Under the pieces are notes generated by a model. It worked only from the letters and a program-made list of their open reading frames with translations. It had not been told where the DNA came from and ran no database searches. This document shows, in pieces, positions 10,897 to 27,224 of a DNA stretch of 64,000 nt. Position numbers and translations under genes: made by a program. Location of the stretch: assembly GCF_035594125.1 (NCBI RefSeq), contig NC_087192.1:10431001-10495000 (forward strand). Direction: 5' to 3'. Source of the stretch: Scylla paramamosain (lineage: Eukaryota > Arthropoda > Malacostraca > Decapoda > Portunidae). Each line of letters opens with the position of its first letter. Position 1 is the first letter of the stretch.

Positions 10897-12471
10897 TCAC
10901 TCAGGCGGGGCTTGAGGGGCGCGCCTCCTCACCCACTGGCGACACCGTCTTGTTTGGGTGGTGCGCGGGGCGGCGGGGCGTTGTGTATTCTGGAGCGCCG
11001 TGTGTGTTGGCCCGCCCTGTGTGTTGGCGGCGGCGGGCGCGTTGCAGTGGCCTGAGTGTCGGTAAAGGCTTGCATTTTGCTGGCCGCCTCTGCTGTATCT
11101 AAACTCCTGCTGGTGTGGGGGCCGTGGGTGGTGCGGGGGGCGGTGGTGGTATGAGGGGCGGGGATGGTATGGGGGGCGGGATTGATGTGGGGGTCGAGGT
11201 TGATATGGAGGGGGGCCATGGTATGGGGGGCGGGAGTTGTAGCGATAATTTTGATACCGTGGGGGACGATGATACCGTGGGGGACGATGACTTTGTGGGG
11301 GACGCTGGTGACGGGGATTGAAGGGCCGGGGGGGTCTGTGATGTTGCAAACGGCTGGGATGATTGGGGCAAAGGTGGTGATGTTGCAAGAGGGAGAGGGG
11401 GAGGGTGTCGTGGTCAGACAGAATGTCTGGGTGTGAATCGGGGGGAGTGTGAGACTCGGGAGGGGAAAGCCCGAGTGTGGGGGGAGATTTGCTTTTACTT
11501 TTTGATGGAGGAGTCTGGGGAGGAGACTCCTGAGGCCGAAAAATTCTTGGGGGTGAGGGAACGGGGGGAGGATGGGGGATGTCCGGTGGGGAGGCAGCGA
11601 TGGGGAGAAATCGCCGTATCAGAGGGAAGTTGGCTGGGGATGAGGGGACTGGAGGAAGCTGTAGTGTGTCCGGTGGGGAGGCAGCGGTGGGGAGAAACCG
11701 CTGTGTCAGGGGGAAGGTGGCTGGGAATGGGGGGAGAGGTTCCATCTGATGGATGACGGCTGGCCACACCAGTCTGCTGGAGTTCAGCGGGAAAATTTTG
11801 CAAGGAAATTTAGGAAGAACACTGGAAGACGGCAGGACCTGCAGCACTGCTGCTGATCGGGGTGGCGGTGACGCGGTCCTAGAGGGCAATGGAGGAGGGG
11901 GGAGGGCCTTCATATGTGGCCTGCGAAGGTGCCGGTGGAGGCGCATCAGTGTATGGTAGTGCCACAAGCACGTCATTACAGCCCACACCTGCCGCGGGGA
12001 CACTCTGCCAAATAGGATCAGATTGGGCGCCCCATGGTCAGCAGGATGTTGGGCTGTGCGTGGCACGCGTGGCCGTCTCAACCTAGGCCACAGGAGACGC
12101 AGAAGGAAGGCCAGCAGGGACCCCGCTGCCCACCACAGCAGACAGCGTGTGGTGAACAGCAGGTACGCCTGCTGTATGGTGTTCCTGGTGGCCTCGAGGC
12201 AGGCCACGTGCTGGGCGCTTCGACGCGCCGCGAGGATCGGGCCCACCACCGGCAGGCCGGAGCCCCAGCCCAGCTCTGGCGCGGGACAGGCCATGTGTAA
12301 GTTGGGCACCAGAGGGGGCTGGAAGGGGCCCAGCCACCACAGGGCGCCCTCCCCCTCTATCTTTCTGAGGAAACCTAGCACGCCCCCCGATGGTGCGTGC
12401 AGGTCTACACTGGCGTGGAGACTAGTCCACGCCAGGACCGCTGCCAGTGTCATTGACATTCCGAAAAACAT
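10897..12471 (-). CDS. 524-residue proline-rich protein of unknown function, single open frame
   Basis: This is the only long frame in the window that is neither a transposon ORF nor a simple repeat. Residues 3-20 form a hydrophobic N-terminus (MFFGMSMTLAAVLAW) that could be a signal peptide. Residues 110-128 form a second hydrophobic helix followed by RLRRPRVPR, suggesting a membrane anchor with a basic flank. From residue 190 on it is Pro-rich. Residues 247-275 and 276-304 are two tandem 29-residue repeats sharing FP(L), RFLP and AASPPD. Residues 379-453 repeat RPPYH, RPPHH and RPPHQ units rich in Arg, Pro, His and Tyr. The tail is Arg/Gln-rich with three Cys (476, 510 and upstream). The 87-bp DNA repeat keeps frame, but its differences are mostly amino-acid-changing, so selection is not proven. 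The first ATG has a weak context; the Met at residue 5 has a better one. It could also be a chance frame in G-rich DNA. No family is recognised. Confidence 0.45.
   Translation of the reverse strand: MFFGMSMTLAAVLAWTSLHASVDLHAPSGGVLGFLRKIEGEGALWWLGPFQPPLVPNLHMACPAPELGWGSGLPVVGPILAARRSAQHVACLEATRNTIQQAYLLFTTRCLLWWAAGSLLAFLLRLLWPRLRRPRVPRTAQHPADHGAPNLILFGRVSPRQVWAVMTCLWHYHTLMRLHRHLRRPHMKALPPPPLPSRTASPPPRSAAVLQVLPSSSVLPKFPCKIFPLNSSRLVWPAVIHQMEPLPPFPATFPLTQRFLPTAASPPDTLQLPPVPSSPANFPLIRRFLPIAASPPDIPHPPPVPSPPRIFRPQESPPQTPPSKSKSKSPPTLGLSPPESHTPPDSHPDILSDHDTLPLSLLQHHHLCPNHPSRLQHHRPPRPFNPRHQRPPQSHRPPRYHRPPRYQNYRYNSRPPYHGPPPYQPRPPHQSRPPYHPRPSYHHRPPHHPRPPHQQEFRYSRGGQQNASLYRHSGHCNAPAAANTQGGPTHTALQNTQRPAAPRTTQTRRCRQWVRRRAPQAPPE
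10940..11760 (+). repeat. Strand-asymmetric G-rich tract with an 87-bp tandem duplication
   Basis: The plus strand is loaded with runs of 4-7 G and few C. The phrase gtccggtggggaggcagcg occurs at 11581 and 11668, an 87-bp period (29 codons on the minus strand). Shorter related phrases (ggtatggggggcggg) repeat at 11140-11250. Such runs can form G-quadruplexes. It overlaps the Pro-rich half of the minus-strand ORF. Confidence 0.8.
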
Positions 12472-12479
12472 TTATGCCG

Positions 12480-13140
12480 AAAAATGAAAATCCAACACGT
12501 TGTGGTGTTCGCGCAGCCTTCAGCTGGCGCAGAGCTTTCAGCTCGGGGAATGGCGACAGTAATCCTGTATTGTACTAATTCATTTATTTGTCTGTTTCTC
12601 TACATATACCTTATCCTTCTTTCTTCTGATTTGCATTTCAAGATCGCTGGTATTTTTGTACAGTTTTATGTTATGGCGCCATATAACCCTATGTTATATG
12701 GCGCCATATAATTAGGGTTATATGGCTTTCGCCACGCAAGAGATTCCATCACCACTTCCTCCGCGCGTGAGCGTGATTAAGTCACTACTGCTGAGTTTTT
12801 ATATTGATTCCTATAAGTTAGAAGCTTCATTGTCTTAGTTCATGTTGATCATATGAGGGAGCTGTTGGGGTTTTCAAGACTGTTTTCGTGGCTTTAGTGG
12901 TAATTCAATACAGTTTAGAATGAGTTGCTAGGAATTTACAGCTGATGGTCAATGCGCACCACTAATTCATTCTGCCCACACCCAAACCAACGCACACACA
13001 CACAAGTGATGACAATAATGATGATAATGAAGGGGCGACCCCCTGGACGGTGACAACTACCAGGGATTACCTTGTTTACCTGCATAGGAAGCTGTACACC
13101 TCTGGCTTCAGGCAAGGACACTCCACTTAGATCACATAAT
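12480..13140. other. Region 5' of the 524-codon ORF
   Basis: The minus-strand promoter of the 524-codon ORF would lie here if the ORF is expressed. The visible landmark is the inverted repeat at 12678-12726. No other gene or repeat is recognised. A single TATA box cannot be assigned because ATATAA words occur only within the palindrome. Confidence 0.35.
12678..12726. promoter_or_regulatory. 49-bp nested palindrome
   Basis: Outer arms GCCATATAACCCTA (12678-12691) and TAGGGTTATATGGC (12713-12726) are perfect reverse complements. Between them lies TTATATGGCGCCATATAA (12694-12711), itself a perfect 18-bp palindrome. A further partial copy, TTATGGCGCCATATAA, starts at 12671. It lies about 210-250 bp upstream of the minus-strand ORF start. 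It could be a protein-binding site, a cruciform, or the terminus of an unrecognised element; the regulatory label is speculative. Confidence 0.45.
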
Positions 13141-13147
13141 TTTGCTT

Positions 13148-13642
<495 letters not shown>

Positions 13643-14311
13643 CCTGTAACGTTACCTTTGCATCAAATTGGAGGGCTGGTGGATTTCATAATGAAGTAAC
13701 GACCCTAAGATCATTGTGTGAACATTTACATCTGAATTCACTCTTCTGCCACCCTCAGCCCTCTTCCATACTACTTCATGCACATGTGCTCCTCTCGGCA
13801 CGTCTTCCACGTCTTCCACACACGTCCTGCGGGTGGTGTCACGGTGGTGTCTTGGCGTGGCGACTGAAAAGTGTACAAATGTATTGAACGCTTATTGCAA
13901 CTTTTTCCAGAGTGGCAGGCTAGAAATTAGCTGTCTCCCTCCCTCCTGTAATATGCACCGCTGGACCACTCATTCTTCCTTGCCCATCACACTGCGGCAG
14001 GCTGATGGGCCACAGTCGCTCTCGATTTGACCGCCCCCACACCCTCATCCGCCCCGTCTGGTCTCAGAACTGGACAAATGAGCAGTCACTTTCCTATTGC
14101 CTTTACATCCACTCATTCTTTATTATCGTTCTTTTAACTCTCGTGCCCGTCCCCCCCTCCACACAACCCTCGCACTGGAGTGTTAAAGACTGAGCTGGTG
14201 CACGCTGCGGATCAACATCAAAGGTAGAACTCAATACGGAGACGTTACACGAGTTACCACGAGTTTAGCCCAGTCTTGCACACCAGGCCACCGAGGTGAA
14301 TACAGATTAAT
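13643..14311. other. Anonymous stretch before transposon copy 2
   Basis: It has moderate GC and short T/C-rich phrases (cttccacgtcttccacac). Short frames exist without any known domain. Nothing can be annotated. Confidence 0.4.
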
Positions 14312-15387
14312 GGGGAGTTTTCAGAACTAGTGGTTGTCACCAGGTGGCAGCACAGACACAAACTCTTCTCTCACAAACAAGCAATATCAGATATACCTAC
14401 AGTGTTATTCTATTTACATGAAGATGCAATATGCTTATATAATATATTTTTCTACGTAATCCCTTCTAAGTAGTAACACAAGTAAAATCAAACTCTTTTC
14501 ATGAACAAGTGTATATAAGTTGATTTTCTAGTGAATAGGCATTTAAATTTATTTGGTCATCTTAAGATTTCCAAATGAATACACTCTTGATTGGAAACGT
14601 CTTAATCTAGACGACAATAAACATAAAGCCAACATGTCTGTGACAGTCAAAAGTCCAAATTACATAGATCTTCCTAGTTTATGGAAACGGTAATTAAAAA
14701 AAAAAAATGGCAACTCGAGTGTCCTGGCGATAGTAATGCTGTATCTTTAACCAAAACAAACACCTGACTCGGTCGCGCTGGTTGTGGGAATATGGTTATG
14801 GGTTGTGGGAATGTACCACTCAATGTCCCCACACTGAGTGGCACACTGAGGGACACAACACAATGGCATCGTTACAAAACTGGTGAAAAAGTTTCCTGTA
14901 CTCTTCTTCCGTCACTCAAGGATCGCCTGAGAGATGTTTGTTTTGGTTCTCGATTACTTTGCCTTGTCGCTCGCTTCGTGAGAGGGATGCTAAAATCCCC
15001 CCCCCCCCAAAAAAAAAAAAAAACTAGAGCCATATATCACGATGTTACTGAGTAGGATGTGTCATACTATATAGTACAGCGTGATTTTTTAATTTTTTTT
15101 CATTGTCCAAATCAATAGTTTTTATACTTGTAATACGCTTTATTTAAGATCATGCTAGCAGTTTACTCGATAATAATACAAAAAAAAAAAATTAATTTGA
15201 CCACATTCTCTCAATATTATCCATACCGGATATTGAAAAGTCGATACATCATTTCAATAGTATCATGATGTTCAATGTTCTAAGCATCTTTACGCACCTG
15301 GGATTTACTACAACAATATTTTAGCTCTCTTTCCTACAGTTAGATGAACAGCAACGACATCTAGCGGTTTAGTTCCGAAAACTCCCC
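14312..15387 (+). mobile_element. TIR DNA transposon, copy 2 (non-autonomous, ~1.08 kb)
   Basis: It has the same termini as copy 1 (GGGGAGTTTTCAGAACTA and TAGTTCCGAAAACTCCCC) and the same orientation. The outer roughly 450 bp on each side match copy 1 closely. The central part (about 14785-14920: ttgtgggaatatggttatgg to tcactcaag) is unrelated to copy 1's centre. The shared segment after the centre reads DRLRDVCFGSRLLCLV on the plus strand in both copies, which may be a scrap of captured coding sequence. It contains a C-run plus A-run at 14998-15022. No transposase is present. Confidence 0.8.
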
Positions 15388-15389
15388 AT

Positions 15390-18445
<3,056 letters not shown>

Positions 18446-19634
18446 GACACAGTTTCCTTGTTACAGCTACATTAATAATGGTAATCACCATGCTGAGAAG
18501 AATGAATGACTTCTTCAACCTTATTCCCTCCAGAATCCTGAGGCTTAGCCATGCCTAGGTCATCTACATGGCTGCCCGACACTCATTGTGATAAATTTGC
18601 TGGCAAACTTTTCTCATTTTTTGGTCCTGGAGGCAATCCCACATGAGATCAACTATAAACCCCAGGGCAGGCAGCACGTAGGTTGTAAATTGTCCAAAGT
18701 TTAGTAGTAAGCATGCAGGCGGTGGGAAGCTCGTTGCAGCACACATTCCACCTGTGCTCCAGCCACGCACATCTGCTTTCCATTATTAATTTTACCCTGT
18801 TAGCATTATGAAATAACTTCTGACGGCTGACGGATAAATTACCGGATGGCTTGAATACTCTCAGTGTTTCCTGGGTCAAGTGTGAGATAGAAATTATCAA
18901 AACACAGGAAAAAAATATTATTATATCTGCAGCAGGAGAAAATGGCTTTCATTCTAGTTCCCCACCGTGTGGCATAACACGGGATGCATTACGAAGTCAT
19001 GAAACACCAACACAGCGCAACGCAACATGACACATCAACACATGAAATGGTATCATGTGGTTTTAATTTTGTTAACAATGTTATCCACGCTGGCATAGCA
19101 TATATATATACTCGTATCTCTGCAGTCATAAGGGAACGGTGTTTTCTTTGTGCATAATTCCACTGATCAGTGCAAACTGCATATCCCTCGCACTCTGCAC
19201 TCTTCCTCTTTAATATTTATCACCTTTCAGAGCGTTCTCTTCGTGTTCTGAGGTTCTCTAAGGGAAAGGTGAAACTGTTTCACCGAGACTGTTTTCGTTT
19301 ATTTTCCTTTTTTCCGCACAGGCACAAAGACTAACAAGAGAGACATGGCTGTCGAACAAAAAAAAAAAAGACACTTTCAAAGCTCAGCCTGCTTCATGTT
19401 ACGATGCGAGCCTAGTGAATAAAGAGGTCACAGTGCATCTGGGCGCTCTTGGCTGTTAGGCAGTTCATACAACACACCATGAACAGCTAATGAAATTTGT
19501 AGACTTGCAATTAAACTAGATTAAAGACGCCTTCACCAGAAGGTACGGAATGTGTTCGAACGAGGGAGCTTGCCAGTTTATAACATATTTTTAAGGAAAA
19601 AGACTGCACAAAGTGGCCAAAACTCTTTTTACTG
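18446..19634. other. Anonymous stretch
   Basis: A minus-strand frame at 18564-18900 (including ESRCAWLEHRWN and two Cys) has no recognised domain. An A-run lies at 19358-19368. No repeat or RNA gene is seen. Confidence 0.35.
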
Positions 19635-19805
19635 ATGGAGTTACGCTTTTAGGGTGCAATAGAAATACACCCTCTACATGTATGGATTAGGATGTGATAA
19701 GAGCACAACGCCAACTACAGGTATGGACTAGGATGTGATGAGAATATGGCGGCCTCTACAGGAACTTATTACGCTATGATAGTAAGACAATAGCCTCTAA
19801 GGGCG
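19635..19805. repeat. 41-bp minisatellite, about four units
   Basis: The phrase tatggattaggatgtgata at 19681 returns as tatggactaggatgtgatg at 19722 and, more diverged, as ggaacttattacgctatgat at 19761. A first diverged unit lies at about 19640-19673. Each unit is introduced by cctctaca or ccaactaca. Confidence 0.7.
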
Positions 19806-20989
<1,184 letters not shown>

Positions 20990-22560
20990 ATTCATCATTC
21001 TGCATTTTATACTGATTTCCAGTGGATAAACTCAGAGTTCCCCATATACAATATCCGTACTTGTATATATGTTTACATGCAGATCATGTAATAATTCTCT
21101 CCTGCTACGTCATTATTCCATATTTCACATGCATACAACATCACGGGCACCACCATACTATTATACATTTGTATTTGTATATGAATTTGCAGGTCATATT
21201 TACAGGAAGTAGCAATCAATGTGTACATGACCTTGGTTGTTTGTTCCTTAAGAACCAGTTGGCTTTTCCTAAACCTCCCATTATAATCAAACAATATTCT
21301 AAAGTTCTTGTATTCGCTAACTGCCTCAATCTCTTTCTCACCAAACTGAAATCTATAATTATTAGTTCGAACCTTACCTTTACTGAATATTTCTTTCTTA
21401 GTTTTCCTACAGTTTACCTTCAGTTTCCAGCTAAAACAGTAACTATTGAGTGTAATTAAGACGATCATACAAAAAAGTCGTGTCTGCTGCGTACATTAGC
21501 ACCAGTAATTTGAAGAAAGCATTTATAAGGTCATCATTGGAGTTCAGGTAATTACAATTGTGTTCAATAAGTTGTTCTTGTAAGTCATTGACATAGAAAG
21601 TAAACAATAATGATGACAAGTTCTCTCCTTGCCTCGCACCCATATTACATGAGGAAGTATCAGACACGTGTTGCTCTACCATCACACTCGACTTTACATT
21701 ATAGTACATACTACGAATGATATTTAGTATTTTATCATTAACATAAGCTTTTACCAGTTTACACCACAAACCCTCTCTCTATACAGTATCGAAAGCTTTC
21801 TGATAGTAAGCAATTAAACAAAGCAGTCTTCTACTTTTCCACTTGAACATGTCAACTAATATATGACAATATATGATATATGGTCGAGTGTGGAATACCC
21901 TTCTCGAAAACCTGCCTGCATTTCATCAATTATATTACTGTTGTCGGACTGTCGTTTAAGACAGATGTAAATAATATCCCCACAAAGTTTAGCACGGTAA
22001 TTCGTCTATACTTTTTCGTGGTTATCTTTTTTTTTTTTTTGTATAGAGGCACAATGACACCTGTGAGCCACTCTGACGGAAAAAATACCAGAATCAAAGA
22101 TTTTGTTAAATAATTTTACCTACAAGGGACAAAGTAGATCTCGTGTACAGGATGTATTCATTAATGATGCTATCACCACCAGGAGACTTGCCATTTTTCA
22201 GTTTACTTAGGCATGTTTTTCAACAACAGTGATAGGGTTGTTAAATAATGGCAAGTTAGCACCGTTGTCTATTCGTATTGTATGTTCCCATCTAAGTCAC
22301 TGTTCTCTGTATAAAGTAATTTGAAGTGATCATGAAATTTGTCAAGTAGTAACTGACTGCTATAGTAAATTGTTTTCCTTTTAAGATCTTGCAATAGGTT
22401 TTTCGGTCTTTACTTTTTCTTAACTGTTGAAATATATTAAGTTTCCTTGTTTTTAACTTTTTTAATCTCTATTTATACTTCCTACTTTTTGCTATCATAG
22501 CCGTGTACGGTACTATGCTCTTATGTCTGTTATATTTGTTCATAGCTTTATGATTTTCTC
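20990..22560 (-). mobile_element. Decayed non-LTR retrotransposon, reverse transcriptase part
   Basis: Reading 22560 to 20990 on the minus strand, blocks appear in the right order: LTNFMITSNYF, KNGKSPGGDSI (near 22190), the degenerate strand AFREGYSTLDH (near 21900), ARQGENLSSLLF (21610-21650), LVLMYAADT (21500), then a C-terminal segment YNSMVVPVMLYACEIW (21130). These are the fingers, palm and thumb regions of a non-LTR reverse transcriptase, of a type with RQGENLSPL in block 5. It is interrupted by stops, a 14-base T-run (22029-22042) and frameshifts. Endonuclease and 5' end are not recognisable. Confidence 0.7.
21443..21769 (-). pseudogene. Reverse transcriptase palm fragment
   Basis: A 108-codon open segment holds the RQGEN block and LVLMYAADTTFL, where the catalytic motif reads YAAD and so lacks the first of the paired Asp residues. 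It is flanked by stops. It belongs to the decayed element at 20990-22560. Confidence 0.7.
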
Positions 22561-22976
22561 TCCTGTTATAACATTGCTTGTGGTATACTGTCATGTTAGC
22601 ATTTTTACTTTTCTTAACATATTTTTCTTATAATATACTGTGAAAAACTTTTAAAGCAGGCTCTATCAATACACATTCTTATTGTTGACTTACGTTAGCA
22701 ACCGACAGAACCTCCATACTCAGTTCAATCACTCGACTCACATGAACACTTCTCTCGTACTCAGTTTTCCTCTCACTTTTCCACCTTCCAGGTCTCGAAC
22801 AAACTGCATCATTTTCCTGCTTACCAGTCTCACTCTTTCAAATTCCATTTGAGTATGCAAACCATAATACACATCCAAGTATAATGGGTCAAAATTGAGT
22901 ATCTTAAAATTCTTAAACAAATTTAACAATATTCCACGTGCCAAGAAGCATATGGAATCTATGGTTGTGCTGTAAG
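22561..22976. other. AT-rich anonymous stretch
   Basis: It may contain more 5' sequence of the decayed retroelement, but nothing is recognisable. Confidence 0.3.
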
Positions 22977-24040
<1,064 letters not shown>

Positions 24041-26812
24041 AACCTGTAATTTTTTTTTTTTATGTAAAAGGGCCACTGGCCAAGGGAAACAAAAGGGGAA
24101 AAATATTCCAGAGGTGCCATTCCCAAAAGAGATGTCAAGAGATTCATCGAAAATTGAAGGATAAGTGTCTTGAAACCTACCTCTTGCAAAAAATCAAGTC
24201 ATACGAAGGAGGAAACACAGAGATACAGAGTTTTTCAAAGAAAGGGATGAATGACTGAGAGTACCGATTAACTCTTGTGTTAGAGAGGTAGATAGAAAAG
24301 GGATGAGAGAAGGAATTGAAGAAGAGGGGATAGTTATCTGGAAGGTTGTGTCGAGATAATAGATGGAGAAATTGAGTTTTTGAGGCATTGAAATTTGCTA
24401 AGTTTGCTCTACCCCAATTAGAAATTTTAGAAAGATCAGAAGTCATTGCACGAAATGTTTACTTCATGAAGGTTGGACGTCTTACGAAAAGATGTGGAAA
24501 AGTGCAGGGTGGTATCATTAACGTAGAAGTGGATAGGACAAGAAGTTTGGTTTAGAAGATCATTGATGAATAATAGGAAGAGTAGGTGATAGGACAGAAC
24601 CCTAAGGAACACCATTGTTAATAAATTTAGGAGAAGAACAGTGACTATCTACTATAGTAGCAATAGGACAGTAAGAAAGGAAACTTGAGATGAAGTTACA
24701 GAGGGAAGCATAGATGTCTTAGTAGGGGAGCTTGGAAGTCAAAAGCTTTTGATATCTAAGGCAACAACAAAAGTTTCACCAAAATCCCTAAAAGATGATA
24801 ACCAAGACTCAGTAAGGAGAGCCAAAAGATCACTAGCTGAGCGGTCTCGACGGAACCAAAACTGACAATCAGATAGAACGTTGTGAAGTGATAGATGTTA
24901 AAGAGTCTTCATGTTGAGGATGCATCGCAAAACTTTAGAGAGGCAGGAAATTAAACCAACAGGAGAGTACTCGTAGTTTAAAAGATTACAACGGTTACCT
25001 TTTAAGGAACAGGCTGAATGTATACAAAGTTCCAGCAAGAAGGAAAAGTAGATGTTGATAGACAGAGTTGGAAGACTTTGACTAGGCAAGGTACAATCAC
25101 TGAGGCACAGTTTTGGAGAACAATAGGAGGGACCCATAAACCTGCCGAGGGTTGAAAGCAGCGAGGGTATGGAAAACATCAATCCGGAAGATCTTAATGG
25201 GTAGCATGAAGTAGTCGGAGGGTAGAAGAGAGGAAGGAACAAACCCTGAATCATCCATGGTAGAGTTTTTAGTAAAGGTTTGGGCGGAGGGTTCAATTTT
25301 AAAAATAGATGAGATGGCAGTCATCAAGTGCCATCAAGTCCAAATATAGGAGGAAAACATGAAGAACCAAAGTTATTGGAGATGATTTTAACTAGGTGCC
25401 AGAAGTCACGAGGGGGGTTAGATCTTGAAAGATTTTTGCCCTCTATTAATGAAGAGGTTTTGGTTAGTTGGAGAACAGACTTGGCATGATTCCGGACAAA
25501 AATATATAGTGCATGACATGCAAGTAATGGAAGGCCCAAGTACCTTTTGTGGGCCACCTTTCTATCGTGTATAGCACGAGAGCAGACTGTGTTAAAGCAT
25601 GGTTTGTAAGGTTTAGGTCGGGAGATAAAGTGATGAACGTACGCTTCCATGCCAGACGCTATCACCTTTGTTATGCGCTGACACCTAAGCAGTAGTCATT
25701 CCAAGGAAAATCAGAGTAATACTTCCTTAGGTCCCTCAATTAGCAGATGAAAAACGCTAGAGGCACCTCTGCCTTTGGGGATCCTGAGGAGGGATTGGAG
25801 TGATATGACTAGATACATATATGAGGTTGTGATTGGAGAAGCTCAACGAAGAAGATATGGTAATAGCATAAGCAGAAGGATTAGAGGTTAGGAAAGACCA
25901 AAATTGTTGGGCGTATCTTCAAGACGGTAAGAAATACTAGTAAGGTGCTGTTGCACGAGTTGCTCTAGGTCGTGGATGATAGCAAAGTTAAAGGCTAGTT
26001 CACCAGGTTTGTCAGTGAAGGGAGAGGAAAGCCAAAGCTGGTAGTGAACATTGAAATCTTCCAAGAATGGAGATCTCAGCAAAAAGGGGCTTTAATGTGC
26101 TGCACTTTGAAAGTTAAGTAATTAAAAACTCTTTTATACTCAGAAGAGTTAGCTGAGAGGTATACAGCACAGATAAATTTAGTTTGAGAGTGGCTCTGTA
26201 GTCGTACCCAAATAGTGGAAAATTCGGAAGACTCAAGAGCATGGGCACGAGAGCACAAGGGCACATAGACACAACATCCAGTTTTGGATTGAAAAATGAA
26301 GCTAGAGAAAGTAGGAGGGAACAGAAAAGGGGTTAGTCAGTTGCTTCATACACCTGTGTTTCGGTGAGGAAGAAAAGATGAGCTTTAATGAAGAAGTGGT
26401 GTTCTGCGGACTGAAAATTAGATCTAAGGTCGCGAATGTTGTAGATATGTGAAGAAAAGATGAAGGGATGTTAAAACACTTGTGGTCGATACCAGAAGAG
26501 CAGTCCTACCAGGAGGTATTTTTGGTCCTCTCCCCAGATGGGGAATCAGAGGCTGATATAGGAGTCGCCATATTTAATTTAGAATTTTGAGTGAAGGATG
26601 TGTGTGTAATTAGATGCAAGCTAGTTTGTGTGAAGGAAGAGAGTTGTCTTTAGATGACAGGCTGTGACTGCCCCCTTGTGTTGTGAGGCACAAAGCGAAA
26701 CATTCAGTGAGGTCACAGCTGGGTTATTGAAGAGTTCACAGCACCCTTTGATCCAGTGTTTCTGACCTCACTGGAAGTAGTCATCATTTCGGCATGTGTC
26801 TACTGCCTCCTG
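24041..26812 (-). mobile_element. J1 copy D, near full-length outline, decayed
   Basis: On the minus strand it runs from the family's 5' leader (ggaggcagtagacacatgcc, ending at 26812) to the 3' UTR (gcccttggc and a tail reading A-rich at 24050). About 0.43 kb of the C-terminal coding region is missing at 24310, where HPFS joins FFNS. The remaining blocks are collinear with copy C. Stops and frameshifts occur throughout. Confidence 0.85.
24177..26264 (-). pseudogene. J1 copy D ORF remnants
   Basis: Readable segments from 5' to 3' are SSEFSTIWVRLQSHSQ (26230), LLRSPFLEDFNVHYQLWL (26060), MIASGMEAYVHH..RPKPYKPCF (25640), MMTAISSIFK..AQTFTKNS (25320), then the GFVPSSLLPSDYF segment and a frameshifted reverse transcriptase start. 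The YADD core is not in an open frame: the DNA reads as a Val-containing variant near 24510. Not functional. Confidence 0.75.
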
Positions 26813-26868
26813 TGTCAAAAACATTGTCTTCTAAGAATCTAAGACTGAAGAGAAGTAGGAAGTGTATG

Positions 26869-26871
<3 letters not shown>

Positions 26872-26960
<89 letters not shown>
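26872..26960. repeat. (TA)n array abutting a J1 3' end
   Basis: About 89 bp of ta dinucleotides end exactly at atgtaggaggg, the complement of the J1 3' terminus. Confidence 0.96.
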
Positions 26961-26962
<2 letters not shown>

Positions 26963-27038
26963 GTAGGAGGGACACCGGTCAAGGGCAACAAAAATCCAAC
27001 AAAACAAAAAAAAAAAGGCCCACTGAGATGCCGATCCC
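26961..27038 (-). mobile_element. J1 copy D', 3' UTR scrap
   Basis: Only the last roughly 78 bp of the family are present (gtccctcctacat end, gttgcccttg, agtgggcc and ggcatctc on the minus strand). It is fused to (CA)n at 27039. Confidence 0.8.
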
Positions 27039-27040
27039 TG

Positions 27041-27101
<61 letters not shown>
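27039..27101. repeat. (CA)n microsatellite
   Basis: About 31 uninterrupted ca units between the J1 scrap and the inverted-duplicate segment. Confidence 0.97.
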
Positions 27102-27103
<2 letters not shown>

Positions 27104-27224
27104 TACAGATTGAAACTTCGCTCTCACTCTAAGATTTAATCATTCTCAGTTTCAATATCCCATATATATGTGTATATTCTCTTTCTTATGTGTTTTATTT
27201 ATTTATTTATTTATTATTTTATGT
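27102..27224. repeat. Inverted-duplicate flank, left copy, with (AAAT)n
   Basis: The sequence ccttacagattgaaacttcgctctcactc.. to ..tatgtgttttatttatttatt is the reverse complement of 34786-34905 with a few mismatches. Both copies sit between a (CA/TG)n array and the 3' terminus of a J1 element in mirror orientation. Confidence 0.8.

Noticed and set aside
10834..12487. Several plus-strand and alternative-frame ORFs over the G-rich tract
   Set aside because: They are shadows of the 524-codon minus-strand frame in GC-rich DNA; shorter and Gly/Val or Ala-rich without domains.
18564..18900. Minus-strand frames with Cys and Trp considered as a host exon
   Set aside because: No splice-site support, no family recognised, and two overlapping frames compete.
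24041..24258. Plus-strand 108-codon ORF over the 3' part of J1 copy D
   Set aside because: It is the reverse strand of the J1 C-terminus and 3' UTR.
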